DNA of 64,000 nt from Vicinamibacteraceae bacterium (GTDB lineage Bacteria > Planctomycetota > Phycisphaerae > Phycisphaerales > UBA5793). The first letter of the stretch is position 1. Each line of letters begins with the position of its first letter. Positions 23,243 to 32,900 of the stretch are shown here, piece after piece. The DNA lies in NCBI GenBank assembly GCA_011525805.1, contig WYBR01000042.1, positions 1 to 64,000 of the forward strand. Direction: 5' to 3'. The notes under the pieces were generated by a model that saw only the letters and a list, made by a program, of their open reading frames with translations, made no database searches and was not told the origin of the DNA. The translations under genes and the position numbers were made by a program.

Positions 23243-26200
23243 TCATGGGGACCCCGCCAGGGCCTCGCTGACCGCGGAGAAGCGACGGGCGAGGTGGACG
23301 CTGTCGAGGTCGATCTCGCCGTTGGCCAGGGCGGCTTGAAGTTCGGCCTTCGCCTCGCTCTTGCGCTCCAGGCCGATGAGGGCGTGAGCGCGGCCGAGGC
23401 GGAGCAGCGTGCTGTCGGGCGTGAGGGTCAGGCCCTCTGCGAAGGCCCTTTCCGCTTCGGCGAATCGCACAACCGCGATCAGGGCTGAGCCGAGCGTTTC
23501 GAGCAGGTTGGCCTGGATGGTGGGGGGGAAGCGCAGCCGTTTTGCCTCCTCGACCGCTCGAGACGCGAGCAGCACCGGCTCTTCGCTCGGAGTGTCGCCG
23601 CTGAGCAGAACGAATGCGAGGTTGTTGAGGGCGAAGGGGTTGGCCGGCTCACGTTCGAGGGCCAGGCGATACGCAGCCTCGGCGCGGTCGCGCCGGCCGA
23701 CCTGTTCGAGCGCCTCGGCGACCATCATGATCGCATCGATGCTGACTTCCGGATCGTGCATCACCGGCTCGACCAGTGCGATCGCACGTTCGAACTGCTC
23801 CGACTGACGAAGTTCATGGCCGAGGCCATAGCGCACGCCGGCGATCTCGGCTCGCGTCGCAGCCGAAAGCGCCACGAGAGGTTCGATTCGATCAATCCAC
23901 GCGAGGCGGTCTTGGGGCGAATCGATCTGTCCGGCGAGGAGCATGTAGGCTCGTGCCCATTCTCCGCCCTGCTGCGCGCGGCTCCACAGCAGGCTGTGGG
24001 CGGCCTCGTGGCGCGCCGTGCGCACGAGAATCGAGGAGAAGAGTTCGAGACGGCCCGGGAAGTCCTCGGCCTCGCGTTCGAGACGATCGGCGTAGGGGAC
24101 AAGGGTCGCATACGCGCGGTCGGGGCGGCCTGTTTCGCGATCGATCTGGGCGAGGAGGAGGTCCGGGCGGAGACGGTCGCTGACTTCGAGTTCGCGCCAG
24201 CGAGCCGCCGCGGCGCGGGCTTCTTCGAATCGTCGGACCTGTGCCAGGGTGGCGGCGACGAGTTCGGCCGCGCGCACTGAGGCCGGGAGGATGCGGGCCG
24301 CGTTCTGGGCCGCGGTCACCGCCTCGTCGGGGCGGGAATCGCCGAGCAGGGCATTGACGAGCAGTTGCCAGCCGACGAGCAGTTGCGGCTGGCCATCCAC
24401 CACCTTGCGCAGGCGCGCGATGTACTCCGCAGGATCGTTGGGATTGGCGTTGATGAACTCGATGGCCTGCGCGATCTGCCGCATCGCCGGCCGTGCGCTT
24501 TCGGCCACCATCGTGTCGATCACGCTTTCCATGACAGCGGGATCGAGCGTGTCGGTGTCGAGCACTTCAGCGACTCCGCGAAGTGTGGAGAGGATTTCGT
24601 GCTGCGGGGCGATCGCCAGGCCGCGGCTGACCGCCTCGCGCGCCTCGGTGCTGCTCCTGTGGCGGATATGGAACTGAGCGAGGGCGGCCCAGTGATCCGG
24701 GTCGCCGGACTGCTCCGCCCGATTCCGGTAGATCGCGGCCGCCTCGTCGATGAGGCTGAGGCGTTCGTGGAAGGCGGCGAGCAGCACGGTGAAGGCGTCG
24801 GCGTCCACGGTGTCGCGCAGGCGATCAAGCACCGAAAGGCCGCGCTCGAGCGACTCAGTCGTCGCGTAGAAGTGGGCCGCCGCAGAACACACCGACCCAT
24901 CCACTTCGGGCAGCGCGAGAAGGCGATCGAACAGGCGCCGGGCGTCGGCGTTGCGGCCGCGCTGGGCATAGAGCCGGGCCAGAGCGAGTTGATCGCCGAC
25001 CTCTCCGGTCGATGCCGCGAGATCCTCGGCGTCGCGGATCGCCTCTGTCCACATGGCCTGCCGCTGAAGCAACTCGATGCGCTGCCGTCTCATGCCGGGA
25101 GCGAGGTTGGCCAGGTTGGCGAATTCGCGCAGACGCTGGGCCGCCTCGGCCGATCGCCCCGATTCCTGCATGAGACGGATCATCTGGATGTAGAGCAGCG
25201 CATTGTCGGGTTGGCGGTCCGCGGCCCGGCCGAGCATCGTGATCGCCCCGTTGCGATCCTGCAATCGCAGGAGCGCATCGGAAGTGAGCATCAGCGCCTT
25301 GACGTTCTGGATCGGGGGTTGAATGAGCGGGGCGAGAAGGACGACAACCTGCGCGGCGACATCCTCAGTCGGCTCGAAGGCCAGGCGGCGCTGCGCTTCC
25401 GCGAGACGCCACTGCGTCGCCTGTTCGCCCGTCGCTTCGCGGAGGCGCCCGATGGCGGTGGCGATCGCTTCCGGGTCGTTCCACGCCACGCGCGAGTCGA
25501 GCAGGGCCTGCTGCGCGGCCGGACTGGAGGGGTAGGCGGCGCTGAGTCGCTTGTACTCGGCCAGCGCGCCGGCATCGCCGCCGCGTTCGAGGGCACGGGC
25601 GTAGGCGATCTCGTAAACGATCCTGCGGTCCGCATCCGTCTCCTTCTCTGCGGCCTCGAGGTACATGGTGCGCACTGCTTCCGGATCGGTCTCGAACGTC
25701 CTTTCGGTCAGCAGCGCCAGCAGGTCGGGTCCCGGCGCCTCGATCGAGGAGGCAATCTCGAGCAGCGGATCGACCAGGGCGGGCGCCTTGCGACGGCAAG
25801 CGGTGATCAGGTCCAAAAGCGGCGGCGACGAGGGCGGGCGAGGCGCGGCCACGAGGCGGTCCACGGCGCTTCGCGCCTCGTCCATGAGGTCGGCGGCGAG
25901 ATAGACCCGCGCGAGGATGGCGATGACATCGGGTTCGTCGGGCAGCATCGTCGCCACTTCCTCGAGGATCGCCACCGCCTGTTGGGCGATGGTGCGATCG
26001 CCCCGACCCGCGTCGAGAAGGGCGGCGTAAGTGCGGGCGAGCGTCAGGGCTTCGGGCGCGGCGGGATTGAGGACGAGGGCCCGCTCCGCGGCGGCGCGCG
26101 CCTCGGTCAGCCGGCCCTGCTCCAGTTGCATCGCCGCCAGCATCATCTGTGATCGCGACCAGGTGGGATCGTGAATGACGGCCTGCTCGAGACAGGAGAC

Positions 26201-27418
26201 GGCGAGGTCGGGTTCGCCGAGGCGCTGCGACACTTCCCCGAGCCAGCTCCACGCCAGGCTGCTGGCGTCGTCAATCCCGATGACTTCGCTGAGGCGTTTG
26301 CGCGCCTCGGCGTGGTCCTGCCGCACCATCTCGGTGCGGGCCCTGAGGAGGATTTCCCAGCGTACAGCGTCTTCATCGCCGCGCGCCGCGAGTTCCCGCC
26401 CTTGCTCGGATTGCGACCACTCGCCGCCCTCGGGCAATGAGAGGAGAATCTTCCAGCCGAGCAGGCTGCTGGGCGTCGCCGCCGCGTCGCGCCCGGTTTG
26501 GTCGAGATACGTTCGCGCGCGATCCTCGTGCCCGAGCTTCCACGCTCTCTCGATGATCGACAGCAGCACTTCGTCGTGCAGGTCTTCATTGCCGATCGTG
26601 CGGTCGAGGAGCGCATCGGCGTCGGAGCGCATGCCGAGCATGTCGAGAGTCCGGACGATGTCCAGGAGCGCCTCGGAGTCGGGGATCTCAATGGAGAGGA
26701 GGCGGGCTGCGGCCTGGCGAGCCTCATCGCGCCGCCCGTAGACGCTGTTGAGCCTCGCCTGCATGGTGACGAAACCGATGTGATCGGGAGCGCTGGCGGC
26801 GAGTTCGTCAACGTAGGCGAGCACCTCGTCCGCGCTAACACCCTCCAGCCTCATCATCTCGATCTTCATCTCGTGACCGCGGACATCCCTGGGATGCGCG
26901 GCGATAAGCGCATCGACCGCGGCGCTCGCCTCGGCGTTGCGGCCGAGGGTGGCGAGGCACTCGACGCGCGCGGTGTGTCCTTCCAGACTCGTCGGGTCGA
27001 GGGCCAGCAGGCGGTCTGCGGCGTCGAGTCGCTCGGTGATGAAGCCCACCTGCCGGAAGAGGGTCACGAGCAGTTCGAGGGGGCGGGAGTCGCGGCCGTC
27101 GAGTGAGGCCGCCTCGCGGGCGAAAGCGATGGCGGAAATCAGGTGTCGATTGTTCTCGGCGGGTACGCGGCGACGCACGTCGGCCAGGCGGAAGAGCACC
27201 TCGGGATCGCCGCGATGCTCGCTGAGGGACTTGCCCAGCCCGCGCAGCGAATCCTCCCAGCGCCCCTCGTCGTAGGCGGCCATGCCGTCGCGATACGCCT
27301 CCGCCGCACGCTGTGCGCGGCGCGCTTCGCGCACGACATACGCGCCGCCGGCGGCCGTGCCGAGCAGTGCGATGAGAGACAGAAGGATGAGCAGTCGCTT
27401 CTTTCCGCGTCGGGTCAT
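23243..27418 (-). CDS. Very large TPR-repeat membrane-anchored protein of the exosortase/polysaccharide locus
   Basis: 1391 aa. A basic N-terminus and one membrane helix (LLILLSLIALLGTAAGGAYVV) with no lipobox cysteine anchor it. Nearly all the rest is alpha-helical tetratricopeptide repeats with the A-x-x-x-Y/F...P pattern (AYRDGMAAYDEGRWEDSL; AEAAYRLALEREPANPFALN; AERAFAEGLTLTPDSTLLRL), about 30 or more in total. Exosortase loci often carry a large TPR protein of PrsT type. This one fits by position and architecture but is longer and is not a lipoprotein. It probably lies outside the inner membrane and scaffolds assembly or export of the polymer. It is the last gene of the operon, 171 bases after the sugar transferase gene. 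Confidence 0.85.
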   Translation of the reverse strand: MTRRGKKRLLILLSLIALLGTAAGGAYVVREARRAQRAAEAYRDGMAAYDEGRWEDSLRGLGKSLSEHRGDPEVLFRLADVRRRVPAENNRHLISAIAFAREAASLDGRDSRPLELLVTLFRQVGFITERLDAADRLLALDPTSLEGHTARVECLATLGRNAEASAAVDALIAAHPRDVRGHEMKIEMMRLEGVSADEVLAYVDELAASAPDHIGFVTMQARLNSVYGRRDEARQAAARLLSIEIPDSEALLDIVRTLDMLGMRSDADALLDRTIGNEDLHDEVLLSIIERAWKLGHEDRARTYLDQTGRDAAATPSSLLGWKILLSLPEGGEWSQSEQGRELAARGDEDAVRWEILLRARTEMVRQDHAEARKRLSEVIGIDDASSLAWSWLGEVSQRLGEPDLAVSCLEQAVIHDPTWSRSQMMLAAMQLEQGRLTEARAAAERALVLNPAAPEALTLARTYAALLDAGRGDRTIAQQAVAILEEVATMLPDEPDVIAILARVYLAADLMDEARSAVDRLVAAPRPPSSPPLLDLITACRRKAPALVDPLLEIASSIEAPGPDLLALLTERTFETDPEAVRTMYLEAAEKETDADRRIVYEIAYARALERGGDAGALAEYKRLSAAYPSSPAAQQALLDSRVAWNDPEAIATAIGRLREATGEQATQWRLAEAQRRLAFEPTEDVAAQVVVLLAPLIQPPIQNVKALMLTSDALLRLQDRNGAITMLGRAADRQPDNALLYIQMIRLMQESGRSAEAAQRLREFANLANLAPGMRRQRIELLQRQAMWTEAIRDAEDLAASTGEVGDQLALARLYAQRGRNADARRLFDRLLALPEVDGSVCSAAAHFYATTESLERGLSVLDRLRDTVDADAFTVLLAAFHERLSLIDEAAAIYRNRAEQSGDPDHWAALAQFHIRHRSSTEAREAVSRGLAIAPQHEILSTLRGVAEVLDTDTLDPAVMESVIDTMVAESARPAMRQIAQAIEFINANPNDPAEYIARLRKVVDGQPQLLVGWQLLVNALLGDSRPDEAVTAAQNAARILPASVRAAELVAATLAQVRRFEEARAAAARWRELEVSDRLRPDLLLAQIDRETGRPDRAYATLVPYADRLEREAEDFPGRLELFSSILVRTARHEAAHSLLWSRAQQGGEWARAYMLLAGQIDSPQDRLAWIDRIEPLVALSAATRAEIAGVRYGLGHELRQSEQFERAIALVEPVMHDPEVSIDAIMMVAEALEQVGRRDRAEAAYRLALEREPANPFALNNLAFVLLSGDTPSEEPVLLASRAVEEAKRLRFPPTIQANLLETLGSALIAVVRFAEAERAFAEGLTLTPDSTLLRLGRAHALIGLERKSEAKAELQAALANGEIDLDSVHLARRFSAVSEALAGSP

Positions 27419-27589
27419 GGGATGCTCCCGATTGTGATTACGAACGCCGCGCCCTCATGGAAGCGATGCGGTTCGCGGGGACGCATGAGGGCTTGGGCCT
27501 GGGGTATGAAGGCTGGTCGATAGCCCGCGGCGGCAGCCGCAGGTTGATGCCCGTCGTGCGACCGCGCGCTTCGAAACCGGCGCGTCGTC

Positions 27590-29065
27590 TCAGACCAGCA
27601 TCTTGCGGATCGTCTGTGCGATGATCCACAGATCGAGCCGCCAGTTCTGGTTCTGCACGTATTCGAGGTCGTAGCGGATCCACTCCTGAAAGTCGTTCTC
27701 GGGCCGGCGTGTTCGCCGGACCTGCCAGAGACCGGTCACCCCGGGGCGGACGCTCAGGCGCGCCTCGCGCCACGTGGGGCAGAACTGGTTCTCTCTGTCC
27801 GGGCTGGGGCGCGGACCGACGACGCTCATGTGCCCGAGAAGAACGTTCCAGAACTGCGGCAACTCGTCGAGGTGATACTTGCGAAGAATGCGCCCGACCT
27901 TCAACACGCGCGGGTCATCATCGATGTGGAACTGCGGGCCATCGCAGATGTTCGCGCCGGCGACCTGCGCCTTCATTGCCTCGGCGTTGCGGCACATTGT
28001 TCGGAACTTGTAGCATGGGAACTCACGCCCGCCGATGGTCTGACGCCGGTGGACAAAGAACGGCGGCCAGCCATCCTCGATCACGATCACCGCGATCACG
28101 ACGGGGTAGATGATCGCCGTACCCAGCAGCGCCGCCGCCGCGAAGGCGATGTCAAAGAGCCGTTTGCCCGGGCGCGAAAGCGCCGCCGCCTCGCCATGCG
28201 CGAATCGGCTGCGCGAGGCGAAGCGAATGTACTCCCAGTCAATCGGCCGCGTTGCGACCTCGCTGCCCGGCTGATCGGCCACGCCTCCCGGTCCGACGAC
28301 GACGCTGGCCGCGCCAATCTCGGCGCCGGCCCCGATCCAGAGCGGCGCGATGAGCCGCGCCGACGGCGCCACCCGCGCCGACTCGTGCACCCACACGCCC
28401 AGGCTGAACTCGTATACGCCGTCGAGCGTTGCGCCGGGTCGATGCCAGATCCGCTGGAGGACGAGAAGAAACTGATCAACCTGCGCCGCTGAAGCGGACG
28501 CCTTGAAGAGGCGAGCCGCGGCCGTCGCGGGGATCACTGCGCCGTGCTGAAGGATCGACTTGATGCGCTTGCGCGCCGCCGCCGTGTCCCGGCTCTGCGC
28601 CCAGGCCCAGGCCGCCTTCGCGTCCGCCGTCAGCCAGGCCTGGAGCGTCGCCCGCGAGCGGCCGTGATAGCGCCGGCTGATTCGCTTCAGTCGGTCATGC
28701 TCGTCCGTTTCGACGACTTCGAGATAGGGCTGGGGCTCCTGCTCGACGAGCCGCAACCTCATCGCGCCGGGCTTGAGCCAGCCGAAGCGGTCCAGGAGCG
28801 GCGCGAGGCGGAAGAGGACGAGGTCATCATCGCCGAGCAGGAGGTAGAAGTCGGCGCGGTGCCGCCGGCCGACGCGCCGGCGCATCCCTCGGATGCTCTC
28901 CGGCGTGGGTTTGTCCTCGGGCAGCATCCCCGGACGCACGACCTGCACGCCGCGACTCGCCCAGAAGCGGTCGTGCAGCGCCTTGTGGTCCAGGCCCCAG
29001 AAGGACGGGAGCGCCGGAACGGCCTTCGGCTCGCTCCGCTCAAGGTGTTCAGTCAGAAGGGTCAC
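27590..29065 (-). CDS. Initiating sugar-phosphate transferase with unusual N-terminal hexapeptide region
   Basis: 491 aa. The C-terminal 195 residues are a bacterial sugar transferase domain that loads the first sugar phosphate onto the lipid carrier: KRLFDIAFAAAALLG helix, PPFFVHRRQTIGGREFPCYKFRTM, ILRKYHLDELPQFWNVL, MSVVGPRPSP and RPGVTGLWQV. The N-terminal half is not the usual multi-helix membrane domain of such enzymes. It starts with a soluble alpha/beta-like region (FYLLLGDDDLVLFRL) and then has hexapeptide-type turns (VHESARVAPSARLIAPLWIG, AEIGAASVVVG), suggesting a left-handed beta-helix. It resembles a nucleotidyl- or acyltransferase-like piece fused to the transferase. Its start overlaps the preceding gene by four bases. 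Confidence 0.88.
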   Translation of the reverse strand: MTLLTEHLERSEPKAVPALPSFWGLDHKALHDRFWASRGVQVVRPGMLPEDKPTPESIRGMRRRVGRRHRADFYLLLGDDDLVLFRLAPLLDRFGWLKPGAMRLRLVEQEPQPYLEVVETDEHDRLKRISRRYHGRSRATLQAWLTADAKAAWAWAQSRDTAAARKRIKSILQHGAVIPATAAARLFKASASAAQVDQFLLVLQRIWHRPGATLDGVYEFSLGVWVHESARVAPSARLIAPLWIGAGAEIGAASVVVGPGGVADQPGSEVATRPIDWEYIRFASRSRFAHGEAAALSRPGKRLFDIAFAAAALLGTAIIYPVVIAVIVIEDGWPPFFVHRRQTIGGREFPCYKFRTMCRNAEAMKAQVAGANICDGPQFHIDDDPRVLKVGRILRKYHLDELPQFWNVLLGHMSVVGPRPSPDRENQFCPTWREARLSVRPGVTGLWQVRRTRRPENDFQEWIRYDLEYVQNQNWRLDLWIIAQTIRKMLV

Positions 29066-31338
29066 GTATCAGATTCGGTCGGAGTCGAATCGCCTCCGCC
29101 CGATTTCCCGCTCATCAAAATGGCGCGCACGAGCGCGTGGCGCGACTCGACGGCCGACTCGGTCTCTTTCGTCCCGGCGGTTCTCATGCTCTGCGAGTGG
29201 AAGGAGACGGTACTCATGCTGCTGCGCAGGTCGCCGGCTGTGGCGCGATTGAACACGAGCCCGGCGCAGACGGCGCCGATCGAGTGCAGCCGCCCCAGCG
29301 CCGCGCGCACGAGGCGCGGATCCTGCCCGCGCGGAACGGTCAGAACGATGCGGTCCGCCACCGTCGCGACGACGTTGGCTTCGAGACTGCCCATCAGCGG
29401 ACCCGTGTCGATCAGGATAATGTCGAAGCGTCGCCGCGCCTCTTCCATCACCTTGAGCATGGTGTCGGCGGAGAGGTGCTCGGCCTCATAGGAGCCGTTG
29501 CGGCTCGCGCCGTGTCGAGTCGAGGTTCCTGCCGGGAGCACCCAGAAGCCGCTGAAGCGCGACTCGCACACCGCCCCTTCGAGCGCTGCGCCTTGTGCCA
29601 CCTGACGCAGCCCATCGCGTTCCTGGAATCCCATGCTCGACGAAAGTCCGTGTCCGACGAGATCGGCGTCGATCACGAGCGTGCGCGCACCCTGCGCGGC
29701 GAAGGACATTCCCAGCGCCACGGTGAGGCTCGTTTTGCCGTCGCCCGGCCGCGCGCTGGTGATCACAAACGCCGTTCCCCCGTCGCGCCGCGGCCGCGCC
29801 TGCATCGAGAGCATGTTGCGCAGGTGGTGGACGCTCAACGACGCGAGTGAATCGAGGTCTTCGGCGCGGCTGGTCAGGTCGGGCAGCGTGCCGAGAACGG
29901 GCACGATCGTCTCCGCCTCTTCAATCTCGTCGAGGTACCGGTAACTCGGCTTGAGCAGCCCGACGAGCAGAACCAGACCGACGCCCAGGCCCGCGCCGGC
30001 CAGCCCGCCGAGCACCGCCAGTTGGAACCGCCGGTCGCGAGACGGTCCTGAAGGCAAATCGCCGTAGATGGGGTCGACCCGTCCCTGCTGGATGTTCTGC
30101 CGCTCGACGTTCTGCTGTTCGAGAGCGAGAACCGTCTCGGCGAGGCTCGCTCTCGTTCGCTCCTCCTCGACCCTGAGTTCGTCAATGGTCCGGCGCGTGG
30201 CGCGGATTTCAGCGACTTCCTGCCTCTTCGCCTCGAGGTCCGCGGTAAGCCTGGTCAGCAGCGCCTTGGCTTGTGGAAGCGTCGTGTCCGGGGGAAGGGC
30301 CGGATCGCCCGTTGTGCCGCGCGATTCGATCCACTCGCGGATCTGCGCAGCGCGGGACGTGATGCGGGTCTCCAGGATGCGCCGATCCTCCTCGAGGCGC
30401 CGCGTCTGCACATGCCGCGGGCCGAATCGTCGCGCCGTTTCGATCTCCGCATCCAGCGCTTGCCGTTCCGCGAGAAGATCCTTCAGTTCGGCATCGAGCG
30501 TGGCAAGGTACTCGACGGTCAGGTCCGGCGGGGACGCCTCGGACGCGCCGCCTTGCTCATCCACCGGCGGCGGCTCAATCGACGCAATGGTGTAGATCAC
30601 TTCCCTGATCTGGCGCTCGAGGTCGAACATCTCGCTGAGCCTGGCCTCAAGAAGCGGATCAAGCTCGTCGGTCACAAAGCGCGCACTCAGGTTCAGAATG
30701 CTACTCCGCTTCGCAGCGGCTTCATTCTCGAGAGTCGCACGCCTCGTTTGGAGTTCGCTGATGCGCTCGTTGTACCTCGCGATTCCCTGCTCGCCGTACA
30801 ACGTGTGATACGCACGCAGCACCGCGTTGACCGCCTTCTGCGCCTGCGTGGGGTCGTCGCACGTCGCCTCGATCGAGATGACCTGCGATCCGCGCCGGTA
30901 CTTGACCGAAATCGCCTGCTTGAGTCGGCTGATTCCCCGGGGACGCGGCTCCCATCCGGCCGCGACCAGTTCTGCATCCTCCACGGCGACCTCAAAGACG
31001 CGCGGCGCTTCAATCAGCGCCGCCTGCGTTGCCACGAAGTTCTCGAACATCGGTGGAATCTGGTTCTCATCCGTCTGGTAGAGGGTCCGCGGGATGGTGG
31101 GGCGCACCTGAAGGAGCGCTTCGCTGGTGTATTGCGGTCCGGCGAGCATGAACCCCGACACCCCGCCGATCACCGCCAGCACCAGTCCGAGCGCGATCGC
31201 CATTGCGTATCGCCCCCGCAGGTGTCGGTGCAGAAGCGCCAGCGCTCCCACCTGCCCCGATTCCGCCGGCGCCTCGGGCCGACCGGGCGGGCCCGTCACC
31301 GTCACCCGGTGCACCTGCATCTGGTTCTCGACATTCAT
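29062..31338 (-). CDS. Wzz-type chain-length protein fused to BY-kinase-like ATPase
   Basis: 758 aa. The N-terminal Wzz domain has a first membrane helix near residue 45-70 (AMAIALGLVLAVIGGVSGFML), a long coiled periplasmic region, and a second helix (LAVLGGLAGAGLGVGLVLLVG). The cytosolic C-terminal ATPase shows Walker A (SARPGDGKTSL), a Walker A'-like box (LVIDADL) and Walker B (IILIDTGPL). Together these control polymer length and export. The C-terminal tail (SRHALVRAILMSGKSGGG..TESDT) contains no tyrosine cluster, so the autophosphorylation seen in classical BY-kinases is unlikely. Four-base overlaps link it to EpsI upstream and to the sugar transferase downstream. Confidence 0.88.
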   Translation of the reverse strand: MNVENQMQVHRVTVTGPPGRPEAPAESGQVGALALLHRHLRGRYAMAIALGLVLAVIGGVSGFMLAGPQYTSEALLQVRPTIPRTLYQTDENQIPPMFENFVATQAALIEAPRVFEVAVEDAELVAAGWEPRPRGISRLKQAISVKYRRGSQVISIEATCDDPTQAQKAVNAVLRAYHTLYGEQGIARYNERISELQTRRATLENEAAAKRSSILNLSARFVTDELDPLLEARLSEMFDLERQIREVIYTIASIEPPPVDEQGGASEASPPDLTVEYLATLDAELKDLLAERQALDAEIETARRFGPRHVQTRRLEEDRRILETRITSRAAQIREWIESRGTTGDPALPPDTTLPQAKALLTRLTADLEAKRQEVAEIRATRRTIDELRVEEERTRASLAETVLALEQQNVERQNIQQGRVDPIYGDLPSGPSRDRRFQLAVLGGLAGAGLGVGLVLLVGLLKPSYRYLDEIEEAETIVPVLGTLPDLTSRAEDLDSLASLSVHHLRNMLSMQARPRRDGGTAFVITSARPGDGKTSLTVALGMSFAAQGARTLVIDADLVGHGLSSSMGFQERDGLRQVAQGAALEGAVCESRFSGFWVLPAGTSTRHGASRNGSYEAEHLSADTMLKVMEEARRRFDIILIDTGPLMGSLEANVVATVADRIVLTVPRGQDPRLVRAALGRLHSIGAVCAGLVFNRATAGDLRSSMSTVSFHSQSMRTAGTKETESAVESRHALVRAILMSGKSGGGDSTPTESDT

Positions 31339-32021
31339 GGCACGCCCTTTCCAATGGTGTCGATCACCGGCTGAATCGCCCCGAGTATCTTGGCCACCAT
31401 CTCATCCGTGGCTGCGTCCGACTGGGCCAAAGGAGTCACGATCTGGACCTGCGCCGCGCCGAGCGCGGCCAGGCCCCGCCGCTTCAACTCCCGTTCCATC
31501 GCATACATGTCGCCGATCACTTCATCCGTGCCCGGCGCAATGAAGAAACTAATAATGCGGATCGCTTCGCGCGACCCGCTGTTGAGACGCGAGAAGTCAT
31601 AGAAGATCGCCTCCTGGTCGGCTCCTGAAAGTGTGATCGCCTGCGCCCGTCGGGACTCGAGATGCCAACCGTGCGCCGGATAGCACACCGGCGGATGATG
31701 GCCAAGCATGTCGCGGATGTCGGTGCAGTGAATGATCGACAGGCTTACCTTGTTGCCCCCGAGCGGATCGTGGTAGGTCCGCCGGAGCACCTTGTTGGGT
31801 CGCAGCATCCGGACCGCCACCTCGGTAAGCGGCAGGTTGACGCCCACCCACGAATCGATCTGATACGGCACGCCTTCGATCGACGTTGCTACGTCGTCAA
31901 AGTAACGGTCCGCTCCGGCCGGCGCCGTCTGCCCCAGCCCGCCGGACAAAAAGAGCGCGGCGAGCACCGCCAGCGTAAGCCCGGGCACCACAATCCGCCG
32001 GTAGCCGTCGCTCAATCTCAC
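31335..32021 (-). CDS. epsI: EpsI-family exosortase-associated protein
   Basis: 228 aa. A basic N-terminus and one hydrophobic segment (IVVPGLTLAVLAALFLSGGLG) place the domain on the outer face of the cytoplasmic membrane. The EpsI signature is clear: YHDPLGGNKVSLSIIHC, then GHHPPVCYPAHGWHLES, with the His-x-Pro-x-x-Cys box. The C-terminal half (IRIISFFIAPGTDEVIGDMYAM) completes the usual 200-230 residue domain. EpsI proteins accompany exosortases, sometimes as a C-terminal fusion; here it is a separate gene six bases after the exosortase stop. Its exact role is not settled in the family. It probably assists cleavage or export of tagged proteins or polymer. Confidence 0.88.
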   Translation of the reverse strand: MRLSDGYRRIVVPGLTLAVLAALFLSGGLGQTAPAGADRYFDDVATSIEGVPYQIDSWVGVNLPLTEVAVRMLRPNKVLRRTYHDPLGGNKVSLSIIHCTDIRDMLGHHPPVCYPAHGWHLESRRAQAITLSGADQEAIFYDFSRLNSGSREAIRIISFFIAPGTDEVIGDMYAMERELKRRGLAALGAAQVQIVTPLAQSDAATDEMVAKILGAIQPVIDTIGKGVP

Positions 32022-32027
32022 GTCAGT

Positions 32028-32900
32028 TCACTCCTCGTCTCCCACGGGGTGCGGCGAGACGGGAATCTCCAGCCAGCGCAGCACCGAGAACATCATCCAG
32101 AGAATCCCCAGCGCCACGAACAACATCACCCAGCCGCTCGCCTCGTGAAACGCATCGGCCGCGGCCACGTTCCCATAGCCGTAGAACAGCACCGTCGGCA
32201 CCAGCCGTATCACATTGACAAGCAGAGCGATCAGCGGACTGACGGCAAGGAACATCAGGCGAATGCTGTGGCGCATTGGAACCGAAAAGACGAAGGCAAA
32301 CGTGATGAGCGCCAGGGCCGTGACCATCCGCATGCCGTTGCACGCCTCGGCCACGGCCACGTCGTTGCCGTTGATGCTCAGTACGTTTCCAAGGCGCTCG
32401 ACTGGTACGCTGATGATGTCGAGCAGGTAGTGCGTCACCGCGGCCGTCGCCTCCTGAAGGGGCAGCGCCACCGCCTGGCGAATCCGCCCCGGCACCGGCA
32501 GCACGAACAGCAGCGCGATCGCCGCCGGCAGAAACAACCGGACGACGCGCGGCCCGAGCATCGTCAGCGCCGCCCCGAAAACGATCAGCAGCGCTCCGCC
32601 GTGCTCGGCGATCATGATCTCGCTCTGATAGCCGACCTTTGCCGCAATCCAGCCAACCCCCACCACAAACGGTCCGATGAGACTCACCTGCGGCCGCGCA
32701 AACCGCAACCGCTCGCGCCGCACCCACACCAGCCAGGCCGCAACGAACGGCGCGAGAATCAAGTGGGAGTTTTCATCGTCGCGAAGGCCGATCGCGAGCA
32801 TGTCCTGCCACAACTCGATCGTCACACCGACCGCAGTCAGCGTCAGCACGCCCAGCCACAACCCGTCGGCAAAGTCCCATGTTCGACGCAGCGTGGTCAT
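32028..32900 (-). CDS. Exosortase (transmembrane transpeptidase-like protease)
   Basis: 290 aa with about eight membrane helices. The catalytic triad of the exosortase/archaeosortase family is present: Cys187 in AVAEACNGMRM, Arg232 in VNVIRLVP, His252 in AFHEASGW. It would cleave the IPLPAP-type tails of the five secreted proteins at 17.7-22.6 kb during surface delivery. The invariant segment before the cysteine reads EACNGMR, where many family members have EACSG(I/L)R. The gene is embedded in the polysaccharide operon between a degenerate nucleotidyltransferase (four-base overlap) and EpsI, the standard context. I cannot assign an Xrt subtype by reading alone. Confidence 0.92.
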   Translation of the reverse strand: MTTLRRTWDFADGLWLGVLTLTAVGVTIELWQDMLAIGLRDDENSHLILAPFVAAWLVWVRRERLRFARPQVSLIGPFVVGVGWIAAKVGYQSEIMIAEHGGALLIVFGAALTMLGPRVVRLFLPAAIALLFVLPVPGRIRQAVALPLQEATAAVTHYLLDIISVPVERLGNVLSINGNDVAVAEACNGMRMVTALALITFAFVFSVPMRHSIRLMFLAVSPLIALLVNVIRLVPTVLFYGYGNVAAADAFHEASGWVMLFVALGILWMMFSVLRWLEIPVSPHPVGDEE

